In this document: positions 1 to 8,140 of the stretch, piece after piece | Layout of the letters: every line of letters begins with the position of its first letter | How positions within the stretch are numbered: the first letter of the stretch is position 1 | Origin: Prochlorococcus sp. AG-436-C13 | GTDB taxonomy: Bacteria > Cyanobacteriota > Cyanobacteriia > PCC-6307 > Cyanobiaceae | Reading direction: 5' to 3' | Assembly: GCA_003212695.1 (NCBI GenBank) | Contig: QCPC01000003.1 | Span: 65,141 to 121,559, forward strand | DNA: 56,419 nt | The notes under the pieces: model-generated | Seen by the model: the letters and a program-made list of their open reading frames with translations, nothing else | What the model was told of the DNA's origin: nothing | Databases searched by the model: none | Program-made: the position numbers and the translations under genes

Positions 1-145
1 CATTACAATCAATATCCATAGGTGGATTTATATTATAAGCAGTATCGTTATTGCAGTCTTTTTTATAACTCGGATCTGAAAGTACAGGCGTGCCAAATGA
101 TAACAAACCAAAAGAGAGGCAAGTTGTCAAAATTGCTATTCTCAT
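1..145 (-). CDS. Small secreted protein, partial (3' end outside window)
   Basis: An open frame starts at an ATG (complement of 143-145) and runs off the left edge without a stop, giving at least 48 residues. The N-terminus MRIAILTTCLSFGLLSFG is a signal peptide ending near TPVLSD, and the visible mature part has two cysteines (KKDCNN, DIDCN) that could form a disulphide. No family is recognised. It is the first of a run of exported small proteins and lies 44 bp upstream of nothing else on its strand except the prepilin peptidase that ends at 189. Confidence 0.55.
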   Translation of the reverse strand, partial: MRIAILTTCLSFGLLSFGTPVLSDPSYKKDCNNDTAYNINPPMDIDCN

Positions 146-188
146 GATGATGGGAAATCTACCTTTTAATTATATACAAACTATACAA

Positions 189-986
189 CTAACTGTAGGG
201 ATATATCAATCTAATAATTCTTTCAGGTCCAAAAACCCATATCAAATAAGATGAGCAGCATAAAAAAGGAGCAAAGGGTATTCTCTGATTTTTACTAAGT
301 TTTTTGAAAGAAAATCTAATCAATACAAAAATACCAGCTATATAAAAAGAAGTTAGCAAAGAGAGTAAAGCACTTTTTATTCCTAACCACATAGACAAAG
401 AAGCAAGTAGTTTTGAATCACCACCTCCAAAAGCATCTTTAGCAAAGTAAATTCTAATCAAATTTCTTAAAGCCTCAAGAATTAAATATATAAATAAACA
501 AAATCCCAATCTAGGTAAGAACATATTAAATATCAATCTAAAGTCAAATATACATAAAGACAATGAGAAAAAGCATCCAGATACTAAAGTAACTATATTT
601 AGTAAATTCGGGATTTTGAATGTTTTAATATCTATAATAGAAATTATTAGTAGTAAAGAACAAAATATTAAACTGGCCAACAAATCACTATAGAAAGAAA
701 ATAGATAAATATTATCTTTAAAATAATATTCTATTAATAAAATAACTGGAAGCACTAATTCAACAGTTGGATATAGTAAAGATATTCTTTGACAACAATT
801 CCTGCATTTACCTCTTAGCAAAAGCCAAGATAATACAGGTATATTATCAAACCATAAGATAGGTTCCTCACACTTAGGGCATCTACTTCTAGGATGAACA
901 ATAGATTGCTTAAGAGGAAGCCTCGCTATAACAACATTTGAAAAACTTCCAAAGCAAAGACCTATAAGTAAAACTAAAATTACCAC
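189..986 (-). CDS. pilD: Type IV prepilin peptidase (A24 family)
   Basis: Bifunctional inner-membrane aspartic protease and N-methylase that processes type IV prepilins and related pseudopilins. The 265-residue protein has the family architecture: an N-terminal GSFSNVVIARLP segment, a zinc-binding cytoplasmic loop with CPKC (C36, C39) and CRNC (C61, C64), then the two catalytic aspartates in IIDI (D119) and GGGD (D190), embedded in about seven hydrophobic segments. The start is GTG at 986; no better ATG is seen. No prepilin gene is recognised nearby, so its substrates are probably encoded elsewhere (inference). Length is normal for the family. Confidence 0.9.
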   Translation of the reverse strand: MVILVLLIGLCFGSFSNVVIARLPLKQSIVHPRSRCPKCEEPILWFDNIPVLSWLLLRGKCRNCCQRISLLYPTVELVLPVILLIEYYFKDNIYLFSFYSDLLASLIFCSLLLIISIIDIKTFKIPNLLNIVTLVSGCFFSLSLCIFDFRLIFNMFLPRLGFCLFIYLILEALRNLIRIYFAKDAFGGGDSKLLASLSMWLGIKSALLSLLTSFYIAGIFVLIRFSFKKLSKNQRIPFAPFLCCSSYLIWVFGPERIIRLIYPYS

Positions 987-1445
987 CGAAATAATTACCT
1001 GATTTCTTAAATCTACTATTACTTGGTTAAAATTTTAAATATATTATTGCAATTTTTTAGATAGTACTTCCTTTTGAGAATAGTTCTGGTCTTTATAATT
1101 AATGAAGGGCATCAAAATAATTTCATAAAAACTTAATATAACTGGGTTAAAAAAATCTCATGTTTAACATTTCTCATTAAAAAAATTTAGTGTACCGTTT
1201 TTAAATAAAATTCGTCAGCCAAAGTTCGTGCTTAAACCATGTCCCAAAGAACCCTCACCCACTTCAGAAAAGCTCTGTTAAGGATTTTGGAAACCCAACA
1301 GCAATAAAAGAAAATTCCATAGCCAGAAGAAATAAGAGCATTCTAGAAACAAAGGTAGTATCATCATTTACATTAAAAATAATCATTTTAAATTCCAGTT
1401 CTGCCAATGTGCTTTAATATAAAAGCAGTAACTATTTAAATCCAA
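987..1445. other. Intergenic region, AT-rich, nothing recognised
   Basis: This 459-bp gap separates the divergently transcribed prepilin peptidase and the small secreted protein at 1446. Only very short open frames occur (the longest noticed is 22 codons from 1239), none with a convincing ribosome binding site. It presumably holds the two divergent promoters; no operator, tRNA or hairpin stands out. Confidence 0.4.
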
Positions 1446-1703
1446 ATGAAGTTAAATACCTCCACAGCATGTCTAATTGGTTTTATTTGTCCAGTAATTG
1501 CATCAGTAAGTGTAAATGCTACCCCAAACATTGCTGAGACTGAGCTTCCTCAAATTAATTCTTCCTTAATTGCTGGATGCGGTGGCGGCGGCGGAAATTC
1601 CCAAGGGAAAAGAGCTGAAAAGGAAGCTATGCAACAAGAACTTAAAAGAATGATTGAAGAAAGAAAGAATCAAGAAGCCTCAGAAGATAGCAGTGACGAC
1701 TAA
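1446..1703 (+). CDS. Small secreted protein with CGGGGG motif
   Basis: Unrecognised 85-residue protein. Residues 1-25 form a signal peptide (MKLNTSTACLIGFICPVIAS, likely cleaved after VNA). Residues 41-50 read LIAGCGGGGG, resembling a displaced lipobox followed by five glycines. The remainder is a highly charged helix (KRAEKEAMQQELKRMIEERK) with an acidic tail ending in DSSDD. The N-terminal layout faintly recalls leaders of Gly-rich radical-SAM-modified peptides, but the typical glycine-rich repeats and a maturase neighbour are absent, so no function is assigned. A strong hairpin terminator follows at 1759-1803. Confidence 0.6.
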   Translation: MKLNTSTACLIGFICPVIASVSVNATPNIAETELPQINSSLIAGCGGGGGNSQGKRAEKEAMQQELKRMIEERKNQEASEDSSDD

Positions 1704-1758
1704 TTAAAACAACCATAAAGAGAGTCTAAGAATGCCTAATAACAGATATTAATTTCTA

Positions 1759-1803
1759 CTAACCTAAGGTTAAATTAATAAATATTATTTAACCTTAGGT
1801 TAG
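1759..1803. terminator. Bidirectional hairpin terminator between convergent genes
   Basis: Two perfect 17-bp arms, CTAACCTAAGGTTAAAT at 1759-1775 and its exact reverse complement at 1787-1803, surround an 11-nt AT loop. It lies between the plus-strand gene ending at 1703 and the minus-strand gene ending at 1851, where a terminator shared by convergent genes is expected. The stem ends in AT-rich DNA rather than a clean T-tract. Confidence 0.7.
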
Positions 1804-1850
1804 AATGTATGGCTAAATAAGATTTCTTAATAGCACTAACCAATAAATTT

Positions 1851-2726
1851 CTATTCTTTAGCTTTTATAACTTCTTTATCAGCTAATTTAACTCCTTTAA
1901 ATAATAAATTTCCATCTTCCACCCAACTGTAATCTGGCAAAGTAAATCCATCTAATCTTCCATGAAAAACTAGCTGTGTTATGTTGCCGCATTCGTCTAC
2001 ATTAGATGAATCAATTACAGTTGTTTCCTTGTTATTAGCTCTATCTTTATCTAAAGGAATAATACTATCCTTTATCCAGAAATTATCCTTGTCTTCAAAT
2101 CTAAATCTAGCTTCATTTGACTTATTAGCTATTAAACTAATCATATTCTCGTTCTGAACTGCATTTAAGCAAGTAAGTTTAGTTTCTTTATCTTTTACCG
2201 GCTTTAATGCTATAGCAATCCTATAAAGCATTTTCTTTTCTCTCAATCTATATTTAATTTTACTGTTAACATTAAATTCTTTAAAATTACTATTCTTTTC
2301 GAATATTTTCTCAGATCGAACATCTTGTTTTTTCTTGCTTGCTCTTCTTAATTCTCTAAGTGCGGCTTTAGAAGCTCCTTCTATAGCTGCTAAAGCTTCT
2401 TCTTCTTGTCTTTTCTTCTCTTTAGCCTTTTTTTCTTCATCTTTCTCTCTTTCTCTGCGTACTTTGTTTTCGGAATTTCTATCCAATCTTACAAACCTTT
2501 GTTCTCCACCCTTACCAATAATATAACTATATATATTTCCATTATCTCTATCGACCATCATCCCATCAACAAGCTGCATTCTATCTTTCTCTTCCTCTGG
2601 TTGTTTAACCCTTTCCATTATTTTAGGCAAAGCATAGGCTGTTATTACAGCACCTCCCACAGCAACTGCTGCGAACCCCAAAGTAAGACCTACGACCTCT
2701 TTGCTTAGTTTTGGCAATTCAGACAT
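1851..2726 (-). CDS. Membrane-anchored coiled-coil protein, unknown
   Basis: Unrecognised 291-residue protein. A single N-terminal membrane segment lies at about residues 9-33 (VVGLTLGFAAVAVGGAV...), followed by a strongly charged region with a helical KKAKEKKRQEEEALAAIE stretch (about 95-120) predicted to be a coiled coil, and a C-terminal half rich in beta-type alternation with two cysteines. No catalytic motif is visible. It probably exposes its C-terminal domain on one side of a membrane; the side is unknown. It converges on the gene ending at 1703. Confidence 0.65.
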   Translation of the reverse strand: MSELPKLSKEVVGLTLGFAAVAVGGAVITAYALPKIMERVKQPEEEKDRMQLVDGMMVDRDNGNIYSYIIGKGGEQRFVRLDRNSENKVRREREKDEEKKAKEKKRQEEEALAAIEGASKAALRELRRASKKKQDVRSEKIFEKNSNFKEFNVNSKIKYRLREKKMLYRIAIALKPVKDKETKLTCLNAVQNENMISLIANKSNEARFRFEDKDNFWIKDSIIPLDKDRANNKETTVIDSSNVDECGNITQLVFHGRLDGFTLPDYSWVEDGNLLFKGVKLADKEVIKAKE

Positions 2727-2911
2727 AAAGTACTATGAGATATCTCATTTATAATAATAAGTAGAAACTTCAAGCATGCTCATCTAAATTATAAACTCTT
2801 TACTAATCTACAAATGATAAAGGAGATTATTTAAAAAAGTTACTAAGCTTTCGACCTGAAATTTATACTGTCTAACTACGCTAAATTTTCTACAAACGCT
2901 GTATATAAAGC

Positions 2912-3274
2912 ATGCAAAACTTTCAAAAAAGGTTGACTACTATTTTAGTTTTTGGTTTTGCCGCAGTTAGCAATTGCAATCCTGTTATGGCATCTCAAAC
3001 ATCTGTAATATGGTCCTCAGTACTTGCAAAAGGTGTAACTGGTTCCGCTCTATATGATTCAGCAAATGAAAATAGAAAAGCTAACTTACAAACTAATAAA
3101 GTTGCTATATCTAAAAAATGCAAAGGCAGTAATAAAGCGAATCGAGCCTTAATTGGCGCTGCGATAGGTGGATTTATGGGAAACCGAATGAGCAGAAACA
3201 AGCCTTTGGGTACATTAACTGGAGCTGCTGCAGGAGCTGCGTTGGCTTCTACTACTGAGGATTCATGTGATTAA
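2912..3274 (+). CDS. Secreted glycine-zipper protein
   Basis: A 120-residue protein with a signal peptide (residues 1-28, ending VMA-SQ) and a C-terminal glycine-zipper-like segment, ALIGAAIGGFMGNRMSRN...GTLTGAAAGAALAS at about 80-113. That pattern is typical of the Gly-zipper/17-kDa antigen-like superfamily of envelope proteins. Two cysteines, C109-like SKKC region and the C-terminal DSCD, might pair. The role is probably envelope-associated, which is inference from the motif only. It is transcribed alone from the gap after 2726. Confidence 0.65.
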   Translation: MQNFQKRLTTILVFGFAAVSNCNPVMASQTSVIWSSVLAKGVTGSALYDSANENRKANLQTNKVAISKKCKGSNKANRALIGAAIGGFMGNRMSRNKPLGTLTGAAAGAALASTTEDSCD

Positions 3275-3589
3275 ATCTATTTTTAATCTCATAAAGATCA
3301 GATGAGAGCTTAGATAATGACATTTTAAATATGTACTATCTTCTCAATGATTGTTTTATTTGAGCTTTATAGAAATAGGATTGATTTTCTTAAATTTTTC
3401 TTTGGTCTGTTAAATATACTTGCACAATTCCCGTAGGAAATTTATATGCCAACAACTACCAAATCATCTCTATTATTCAAACTGTCTTTATAAGGCTCCA
3501 CTATTATTTTGTAGCAGTCTAGATAGATTTGCCGAATAATAATTGTCATTATAAGCGTTCGTCTAACTAACTGAAAGATTCGATTGCTA

Positions 3590-3627
3590 CTTTTTAGAAA
3601 TAAAGAAGATTAATTATTTCTAAAAAG
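3590..3627 (-). terminator. Hairpin downstream of the 3647-4204 gene
   Basis: Perfect 14-bp arms (CTTTTTAGAAATAA at 3590-3603 and its complement at 3614-3627) around a 10-nt loop lie 19 bp past the stop codon of the minus-strand gene at 3647. Position suggests a terminator; there is no long T-tract outside the stem. The rest of 3275-3589 is AT-rich with nothing recognised. Confidence 0.55.
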
Positions 3628-3646
3628 AATAGAAAATAATAATAGC

Positions 3647-4204
3647 TTAATTCAGTAAATCATCTATAGAAATAGAAGGATCTAGCTTTGGAGGATATTT
3701 TCTTTCTTCTCGAGTTTTTGTTTCTTTTCTTTCTTTTCGAGTCTCTTTTTCTGTTTGTTCCGTTTTTTTAGTGTTATTAGATTCAGCAACTGGTGGTTTA
3801 AAACTCTTTTCTCCCTTTATTGCTGAATTTAAATCAAAGTAAATCCGATCAACATATTGAGACGATATTACTTTAGAGGAAGATGCCATAACAGTAACTT
3901 TCCCTTCTTTTTTTGAAAGTGTGCAATCAATAATCGCCGTAATATCTTGATTACTTGCCAATGCATATAAAGTATATCCTGACTGACCAGAAATAGGTTG
4001 TAATTCATAAGCTGATAGAACCGAGTATCCAAGAGAAACGCACTTTTGAGAACTTATCTTTTTTGCTATCCTTCCTGAGCCAAAATACAATCTAGGGCCA
4101 GCATTTACTGTTGAGGGAGTAATTATCGACACAACACTAACCAAAACAGCAGTCATAAAAGCAATCCCTACCTTCATAAAATCAACAAAATTAATTAACC
4201 TCAT
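3647..4204 (-). CDS. Secreted protein with charged C-terminal tail, unknown
   Basis: Unrecognised 185-residue protein. A signal peptide covers about residues 1-35 (ending VNA-GPRLY); a second possible start is M10 (MKVGIAF), which would give a more usual signal length. The mature domain (about 36-135) carries two cysteines (QKC, IDC) likely paired. Residues 140-175 are a lysine/glutamate-rich low-complexity tail before an SIDDLLN end. It could bind an acidic or basic surface in the periplasm, which is speculation. Confidence 0.6.
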   Translation of the reverse strand: MRLINFVDFMKVGIAFMTAVLVSVVSIITPSTVNAGPRLYFGSGRIAKKISSQKCVSLGYSVLSAYELQPISGQSGYTLYALASNQDITAIIDCTLSKKEGKVTVMASSSKVISSQYVDRIYFDLNSAIKGEKSFKPPVAESNNTKKTEQTEKETRKERKETKTREERKYPPKLDPSISIDDLLN

Positions 4205-4355
4205 CTTAATACAAGTATCGAAAAAACGCTCTTCCTGCGATATCTATTTGGAGAGTAACAGAAGCTAAAAATGCAAATTCACTTTGAAGTGTGGCATCTA
4301 CAAGCCTTACAACTCTTATGCTTTTAAACTTTAACAAGGCTAATAGCATGTACAC

Positions 4356-4394
4356 TATTAATCAATGTCTACTGACTGTAGACATTGATTAATA
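4356..4394. repeat. Long perfect inverted repeat, function unknown
   Basis: Perfect 17-bp arms at 4356-4372 and 4378-4394 enclose a 5-nt loop (TGACT); the arm reads TATTAATCAATGTCTAC. No gene ends nearby: the closest is the start of the minus-strand gene at 4204. There is no T-tract. It may be a relict terminator of a lost gene or a structured regulatory site in the island. The rest of 4205-4736 holds nothing recognisable. Confidence 0.6.
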
Positions 4395-4812
4395 CATTTC
4401 AAGTGATCTCAGCACCTTCCTGAACTCATTAACTACTTTCCCTTCCTAATCCATAACAATCTTTAAATTAGCAACTTTCTTCTATTTAATACATATAAAA
4501 GTTTCTATATAACTAAACTTGGGTGTTTTGTAATGTAGAGATATTAATTTTATACCCTCTCAAAAGGAGTGATCTTGCAATTTGGGCAATGCATATATTT
4601 CCTTGCCCGAAAAAACTCTTGAAAGTTCTTGGATACTGATCCCTAGGCTTCACCATTTAATAGCAGCACATAGTTCAGTCATCGGTCTTCCAAAAAACAC
4701 TCAAGACTAATTGGATCACTTAAGTCTGCTTTCTAAGCCAACTTAACCATAAAGTTCTAATTTTCAAGTAATTGCTTGTGGTTTTCTGAACTAGTTATGT
4801 AAAATTAAAAGT

Positions 4813-4855
4813 GGAGAGTTGGTCGAGTGGTTTATGGCTCTAGTCTTGAAAACTA
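4813..4855 (+). pseudogene. 5' half of the split host tRNA-Ser(UGA)
   Basis: Positions 4813-4840 match the 5' half of the complete tRNA-Ser at 13559, from the acceptor GGAGAGT through the D-arm; the match continues with two substitutions to 4855 and breaks just after the anticodon stem-loop (next bases CCGAC). Homology also extends roughly 75 bp upstream (about 4737-4812 against 13482-13558), so the original promoter region is still here. The half cannot make a functional tRNA. Joined to 13876-13919 it would give a fully paired tRNA-Ser(UGA). Confidence 0.85.
4841..4855 (+). repeat. Left attachment core (att)
   Basis: TAGTCTTGAAAACTA, identical to 13861-13875 and differing at two positions from the corresponding stretch of the intact tRNA (13587-13601). 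It covers the anticodon loop plus part of the stem, a classic tyrosine-recombinase crossover site within tRNA genes. Confidence 0.8.
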
Positions 4856-4993
4856 CCGACGAACTTCAAAAAGAATTTTAGAAAACGCCCAGAAACACTG
4901 ATACAGCTAATAAAATCAAGATATAACTAGGTTTGTAAGATTCTCAACTTCAACAGTTTACAAGCAATTTCTTATATGGTTTTATAAAAAAGT

Positions 4994-5040
4994 GGTCAAC
5001 CTTGGGTCATTTTACCGACAGTGGTCAATAGCGGTCAACC
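4994..5040 (+). repeat. Paired GGTCA repeats, left end
   Basis: Four GGTCA motifs start at 4994, 5005, 5023 and 5033, so they fall in two pairs spaced 11 and 10 bp, about one helical turn each. They overlap and precede the integrase GTG start at 5021. Similar pairs occur near the other end (13707-13811). The arrangement resembles arm-type binding sites for a tyrosine recombinase or its directionality factor, or an autoregulatory operator; the function is inferred. Confidence 0.6.
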
Positions 5041-6229
5041 AAACCATCGACGTTCTAAAAGCAGCTCTGGTTCTGAAGACCAGAGCCAAAGACCATTGAG
5101 TAGAACTCAAGAGCTAATAGATGTCACCAATAAAGACTTACGATTCCGTGGACATAAAGCCAGCCTAGAAATAGTTAAAGAATCTATTTTTATCCGAGGA
5201 ACTTTTCCTAATGGAGATGGAACTAAGACTAGAAAAAGAATATCTACAGGACTAAAAGCTGCTATTAAAAGTGTCGCAACAGCGGAGAATAGGCTCTTAG
5301 ATTTACTAACTTCAGTAAAAAATTTAGGAGTAATTCCAGAAACATTACCTTGGGAAAATAAGAAAACTCTTCAAAAGGGATATCCAAAAATAAAAGCTAA
5401 AGAAGCAATCAAACTTTTAAAAGATGATTTCTTCAAAGTTGAAACTGTAAATCCCAAATCAAGAAAGAACACTTGGAGCATTATGCAGAATTGCTTTAAT
5501 AAACTTGATTCTGGGGCTTACATAACCAGCGACTATTTAATTGCGATACTTCAAAAGGAAGTACCTCACCCTATAACTGGAGTAGAAAGACCCAATTTTC
5601 GAGTCAAACTACATCAGTATTACAAGAGGCTTGGGAAGCACATCGGCCTGCCAGACATAGACAAGATCGACAAAGTTAAAGCAGAAAATTACGAGCCAAA
5701 GAAAAGAGATATTCCAGTTCAAAAGGATCTCTTGGAATTAGCAGTCAAATTAAGATCAAACAAAAAATATGGCTGGCTTACTGCTGCAATGATCGTTTAT
5801 GGATGTAGACCCAGCGAGACACTCAGTCTCAACCCTAATAAAAATGGAACTGCCACCTGTTTTACATTAAAAAAGAAAAAAGCCTTACCTACTAAAAGGA
5901 CAGCATTAGCACTCCCTAGTGAATACGTTAAGAAACTTGATTTATACAATATTTCTAGGGAATTGGAATTTAAGAAACCAGAAGATTTCGACCCAGTAGT
6001 AGCAAAAAGACTTACCGAAGCTTGGGGGAAATGGTTGCAAAGGCAAAAACCCGACCTACAACTTTATGATTTAAGACATGCTTGGGCTACGAGATCAATT
6101 CAAGCTGGAGTGCCTTCGGCATTAGCAGCAAAATGTCTTGGTCATAGCATCAAGGTCTTCGAGGAAACTTATCTCCAATCTTTAAATGAGAATGACATTG
6201 CAATCTTTGCAGCAGAAGCAAAGATTTAA
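5021..6229 (+). CDS. int: Site-specific tyrosine recombinase (element integrase)
   Basis: Expected to catalyse integration and excision at the tRNA-Ser anticodon core. The 402-residue protein has an N-terminal arm/core-binding portion (about 30-225) and a C-terminal catalytic domain with R263 (YGCRPSE), a lysine in TLKKKK (284-287), YDLRH (R352; the usual first histidine of box II is Y349), H375 (LGHS) and nucleophile Y384 (EETYLQ). It begins at GTG 5021; the frame is open upstream to 4988 but without a better start. It reads inward from the left att core, as in elements where integrase abuts the attachment site. GGTCA repeats over its start suggest self-regulation. Confidence 0.92.
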   Translation: MVNSGQPNHRRSKSSSGSEDQSQRPLSRTQELIDVTNKDLRFRGHKASLEIVKESIFIRGTFPNGDGTKTRKRISTGLKAAIKSVATAENRLLDLLTSVKNLGVIPETLPWENKKTLQKGYPKIKAKEAIKLLKDDFFKVETVNPKSRKNTWSIMQNCFNKLDSGAYITSDYLIAILQKEVPHPITGVERPNFRVKLHQYYKRLGKHIGLPDIDKIDKVKAENYEPKKRDIPVQKDLLELAVKLRSNKKYGWLTAAMIVYGCRPSETLSLNPNKNGTATCFTLKKKKALPTKRTALALPSEYVKKLDLYNISRELEFKKPEDFDPVVAKRLTEAWGKWLQRQKPDLQLYDLRHAWATRSIQAGVPSALAAKCLGHSIKVFEETYLQSLNENDIAIFAAEAKI

Positions 6230-6237
6230 CTGATCAT

Positions 6238-6522
6238 TTATCTAAGTCTTTTATTGTTGTACCATTCAACCCATTCATTATATTTTTCACCACTAAGACC
6301 TTTGCGTCTTAATTCTTCACCTATACACCAACTTTGGTTTGTATATGTATTCATAATACTTTCCCTTAAACAATCGCTATTTATTTTACTAAAAGTTGAT
6401 CTGTCCGGATTGTTTTTCCAATAGTAATTTTCATATTCTTTTATCCCATATTTTGCGCCTACTGCGATTACTCCGATTGCAATTATCCAAACCCCTATAG
6501 CAGTTATTTTATTCGTATTCAT
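6238..6522 (-). CDS. Small single-pass membrane protein of the element
   Basis: Unrecognised 94-residue protein with one N-terminal membrane segment (residues 6-25, ITAIGVWIIAIGVIAVGAKY) and a polar tail carrying two cysteines and a WVEWYNNKRLR end. It converges on the integrase with only 8 bp between stops. No function can be inferred beyond membrane location; cargo or superinfection roles are possible but unsupported. Confidence 0.55.
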   Translation of the reverse strand: MNTNKITAIGVWIIAIGVIAVGAKYGIKEYENYYWKNNPDRSTFSKINSDCLRESIMNTYTNQSWCIGEELRRKGLSGEKYNEWVEWYNNKRLR

Positions 6523-6686
6523 AAAAGATGAGCTAATTGCCCTTTATTTTAAATCGATAGTAAGAAGACTAGGTAACTTTTTTAATCCATCTGGAAAGAA
6601 CATCATTTTTCTTCTGGCCTTTTAGAACTGGCTTGAGCAAATTAGAGTTCCTTTTTCGTGGATATTCCTCGTCTTGATATCGGTCT

Positions 6687-7142
6687 TCAGCCAGGTTGAA
6701 CATCAATTACCTCTGGTGCTTTTCCTCCTTCAAGAGCATCAAGAGCTTCACGAATTTTTGCCATTTCTTTTCTATTCTCACGATCAACAATTCCTTGTTG
6801 AAGAATTTTGAAGGCTGTATCAATCGCCTGGACTTTTGCGTAAGACCGAGTGTTTTTGTCTAAAGCAATATCAATTAACTCTTGTGCAAGTGCAGGAGCA
6901 GAATCTGCAAATTTCTGATGAGAATCAGAAAGATTCAGATTAATTGCTTGTTGTATGAAATTGTCCGCATCTCGATGCCTCCGCCACTCCCGAAGATTTT
7001 GTGTTGTTGTTTCTCCAATGGCAGCAGCTTCAATCCAATTAGCCCCATTTGCTCTAGCAATAAAGGCTTTTTGGATATTCGGGGGGAGATCCATTTTCTC
7101 CCGCCTCGGTTTACCTCTTCTTCTTGGCATTAATGTAGTCAT
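6687..7142 (-). CDS. Terminase small subunit-like DNA-binding protein
   Basis: A 151-residue protein with the layout of phage small terminases: a basic N-terminus (MPRRRGKPRREK), a helix-turn-helix segment (about 22-55: IQKAFIARANGANWIEAAAIGETTTQNLREWRRH), a helical oligomerisation segment (ALAQELIDIALDKNTRSYAKVQAIDTAFKILQQG) and an acidic C-terminal tail that would contact a large subunit. No large terminase is present, so, as in PICI-type satellites, it may redirect a helper phage's packaging motor to the element. Its ATG directly follows the stop of the upstream gene (TAAATG), indicating translational coupling. Another HTH protein of similar shape cannot be excluded. Confidence 0.65.
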   Translation of the reverse strand: MTTLMPRRRGKPRREKMDLPPNIQKAFIARANGANWIEAAAIGETTTQNLREWRRHRDADNFIQQAINLNLSDSHQKFADSAPALAQELIDIALDKNTRSYAKVQAIDTAFKILQQGIVDRENRKEMAKIREALDALEGGKAPEVIDVQPG

Positions 7143-7631
7143 TTACTTTTGCCATTCAGCTAGGCCACTAACGCCCCATTGCTGCCTGGCAAAAATAACT
7201 TGTTCTTGAGGCAGGTTTGGCAGTTGGCCTTGAAGTGCTTCAAAAGCTTTCTTCTCTTCTAGAAATCTTTTGCGGCCTTGCTCTGCTTCAACAGCAAGCC
7301 GTGCATCATCCTGTTCTGCGCCTAAGGTTTCACATTGTTGGGCAAGATGCTCCAGATTGGCAGCCCGTAATGCAGGAGCATCACCCGCTTCTAAAGTTCC
7401 AGCTCGTCGTCTCATTTCTACGGCAACAGGTAGAGGTGTAGAACCTAAACCGCTATTCCCAAAGTGATTCTGGTACTCTTTGCCGCCATTGTAATTTTCA
7501 TAAGCTAAGCGAACTGTTAATGGTAGATCGTCAGGTTTCTTTGGTGTAACTATTTCGTTTGCTAGATCAGGAAATTCACTTTGGATGAATTTGTGAAATC
7601 CTGCGGTGTTATCAAAAACTGGAAGTTCCAT
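7143..7631 (-). CDS. Element protein with alanine/glutamate-rich coiled coil, unknown
   Basis: Unrecognised 162-residue protein. Residues 1-70 are mixed, and about 75-140 form a long helical, Ala/Glu/Gln-rich stretch (MRRRAGTLEAGDAPALRAANLEHLAQQCETL...), probably a coiled coil. It sits in an operon between the zinc-ribbon-like 69-aa protein and the terminase-like gene and abuts the latter. Its GC content is visibly higher than the host's. A role with packaging or helper interference is possible only by neighbourhood. Confidence 0.6.
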   Translation of the reverse strand: MELPVFDNTAGFHKFIQSEFPDLANEIVTPKKPDDLPLTVRLAYENYNGGKEYQNHFGNSGLGSTPLPVAVEMRRRAGTLEAGDAPALRAANLEHLAQQCETLGAEQDDARLAVEAEQGRKRFLEEKKAFEALQGQLPNLPQEQVIFARQQWGVSGLAEWQK

Positions 7632-7658
7632 GAAGTAAGTAATAAATAGAATTTGTTT

Positions 7659-7868
7659 TTATAGAGATTTAGTTGGCCTATAATGACCTAATCTTTTATC
7701 CCTAAGTGTTTCTGGACTTGTCCCCCCTTGCTGAGCTTTGTGATAAGCCATTTCTGCCCATTGATATGCTGCTTTAGTATTAGTTCCAAAGAGTTGTAGG
7801 CCACATTTGGTACATCTCTGCATCAAATTAGAAGGATGCATGTATGCTTCCCAAGTTGGATCGCTCAT
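7659..7868 (-). CDS. Small CxxC protein of the element, unknown
   Basis: Unrecognised 69-residue protein with a single CTKC knuckle at residues 19-22, perhaps half of a zinc ribbon that dimerises. It starts the three-gene minus-strand operon leading to the terminase-like gene (28 bp to the next gene). A 9-bp direct repeat (ATGCAAACT) at the start codon and again about 20 bp upstream may be regulatory. Confidence 0.5.
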   Translation of the reverse strand: MSDPTWEAYMHPSNLMQRCTKCGLQLFGTNTKAAYQWAEMAYHKAQQGGTSPETLRDKRLGHYRPTKSL

Positions 7869-8040
7869 GCAAACTTTTAGGGGGACTATGCAAACTATAG
7901 CTTACTTTTCTATGTTCTATCTTAATAAATATCTTCTAAAGATTATTGTAGTTAGTAATTAATAATTAAGGTCTTTATTTTCTTTAATTAAGTAATAGGC
8001 AGGCCGCTAATAACTGTGTAAAAGTGTTACCCTCCCCCCT

Positions 8041-8140
8041 TAATTAGATTCACTAAATGTTAAATAGATGGTATGATTATCCGTAAGGTTCACATACGTG
8101 TGTGAACTTATCAATTTAGGAAAACTTACGAAATAGTCCA
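8041..8140 (+). promoter_or_regulatory. Divergent control region with 20-bp operator-like palindrome
   Basis: Between the divergent operons starting at 7868 and 8141. The near-perfect palindrome GTTCACATACGTGTGTGAAC (8088-8107, one mismatched pair) lies 33 bp before the 8141 start, downstream of a -10-like TATGAT at about 8072. A second inverted pair, CGTAAG (8082-8087) and CTTACG (8125-8130), brackets it. This looks like a repressor operator controlling the plus-strand genes; the binding protein is unknown. The remainder of 7869-8040 is AT-rich without other features. Confidence 0.5.

Noticed and set aside
1446-1703. Prochlorosin-type lanthipeptide precursor
   Set aside because: The glycine run lies after the signal peptide and no double-Gly leader pattern or LanM gene is present.
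2335-2708. Plus-strand frames inside 1851-2726
   Set aside because: They are reverse-complement shadows of the Lys/Glu-rich coding frame, Ser/Phe-rich and without ribosome binding sites.
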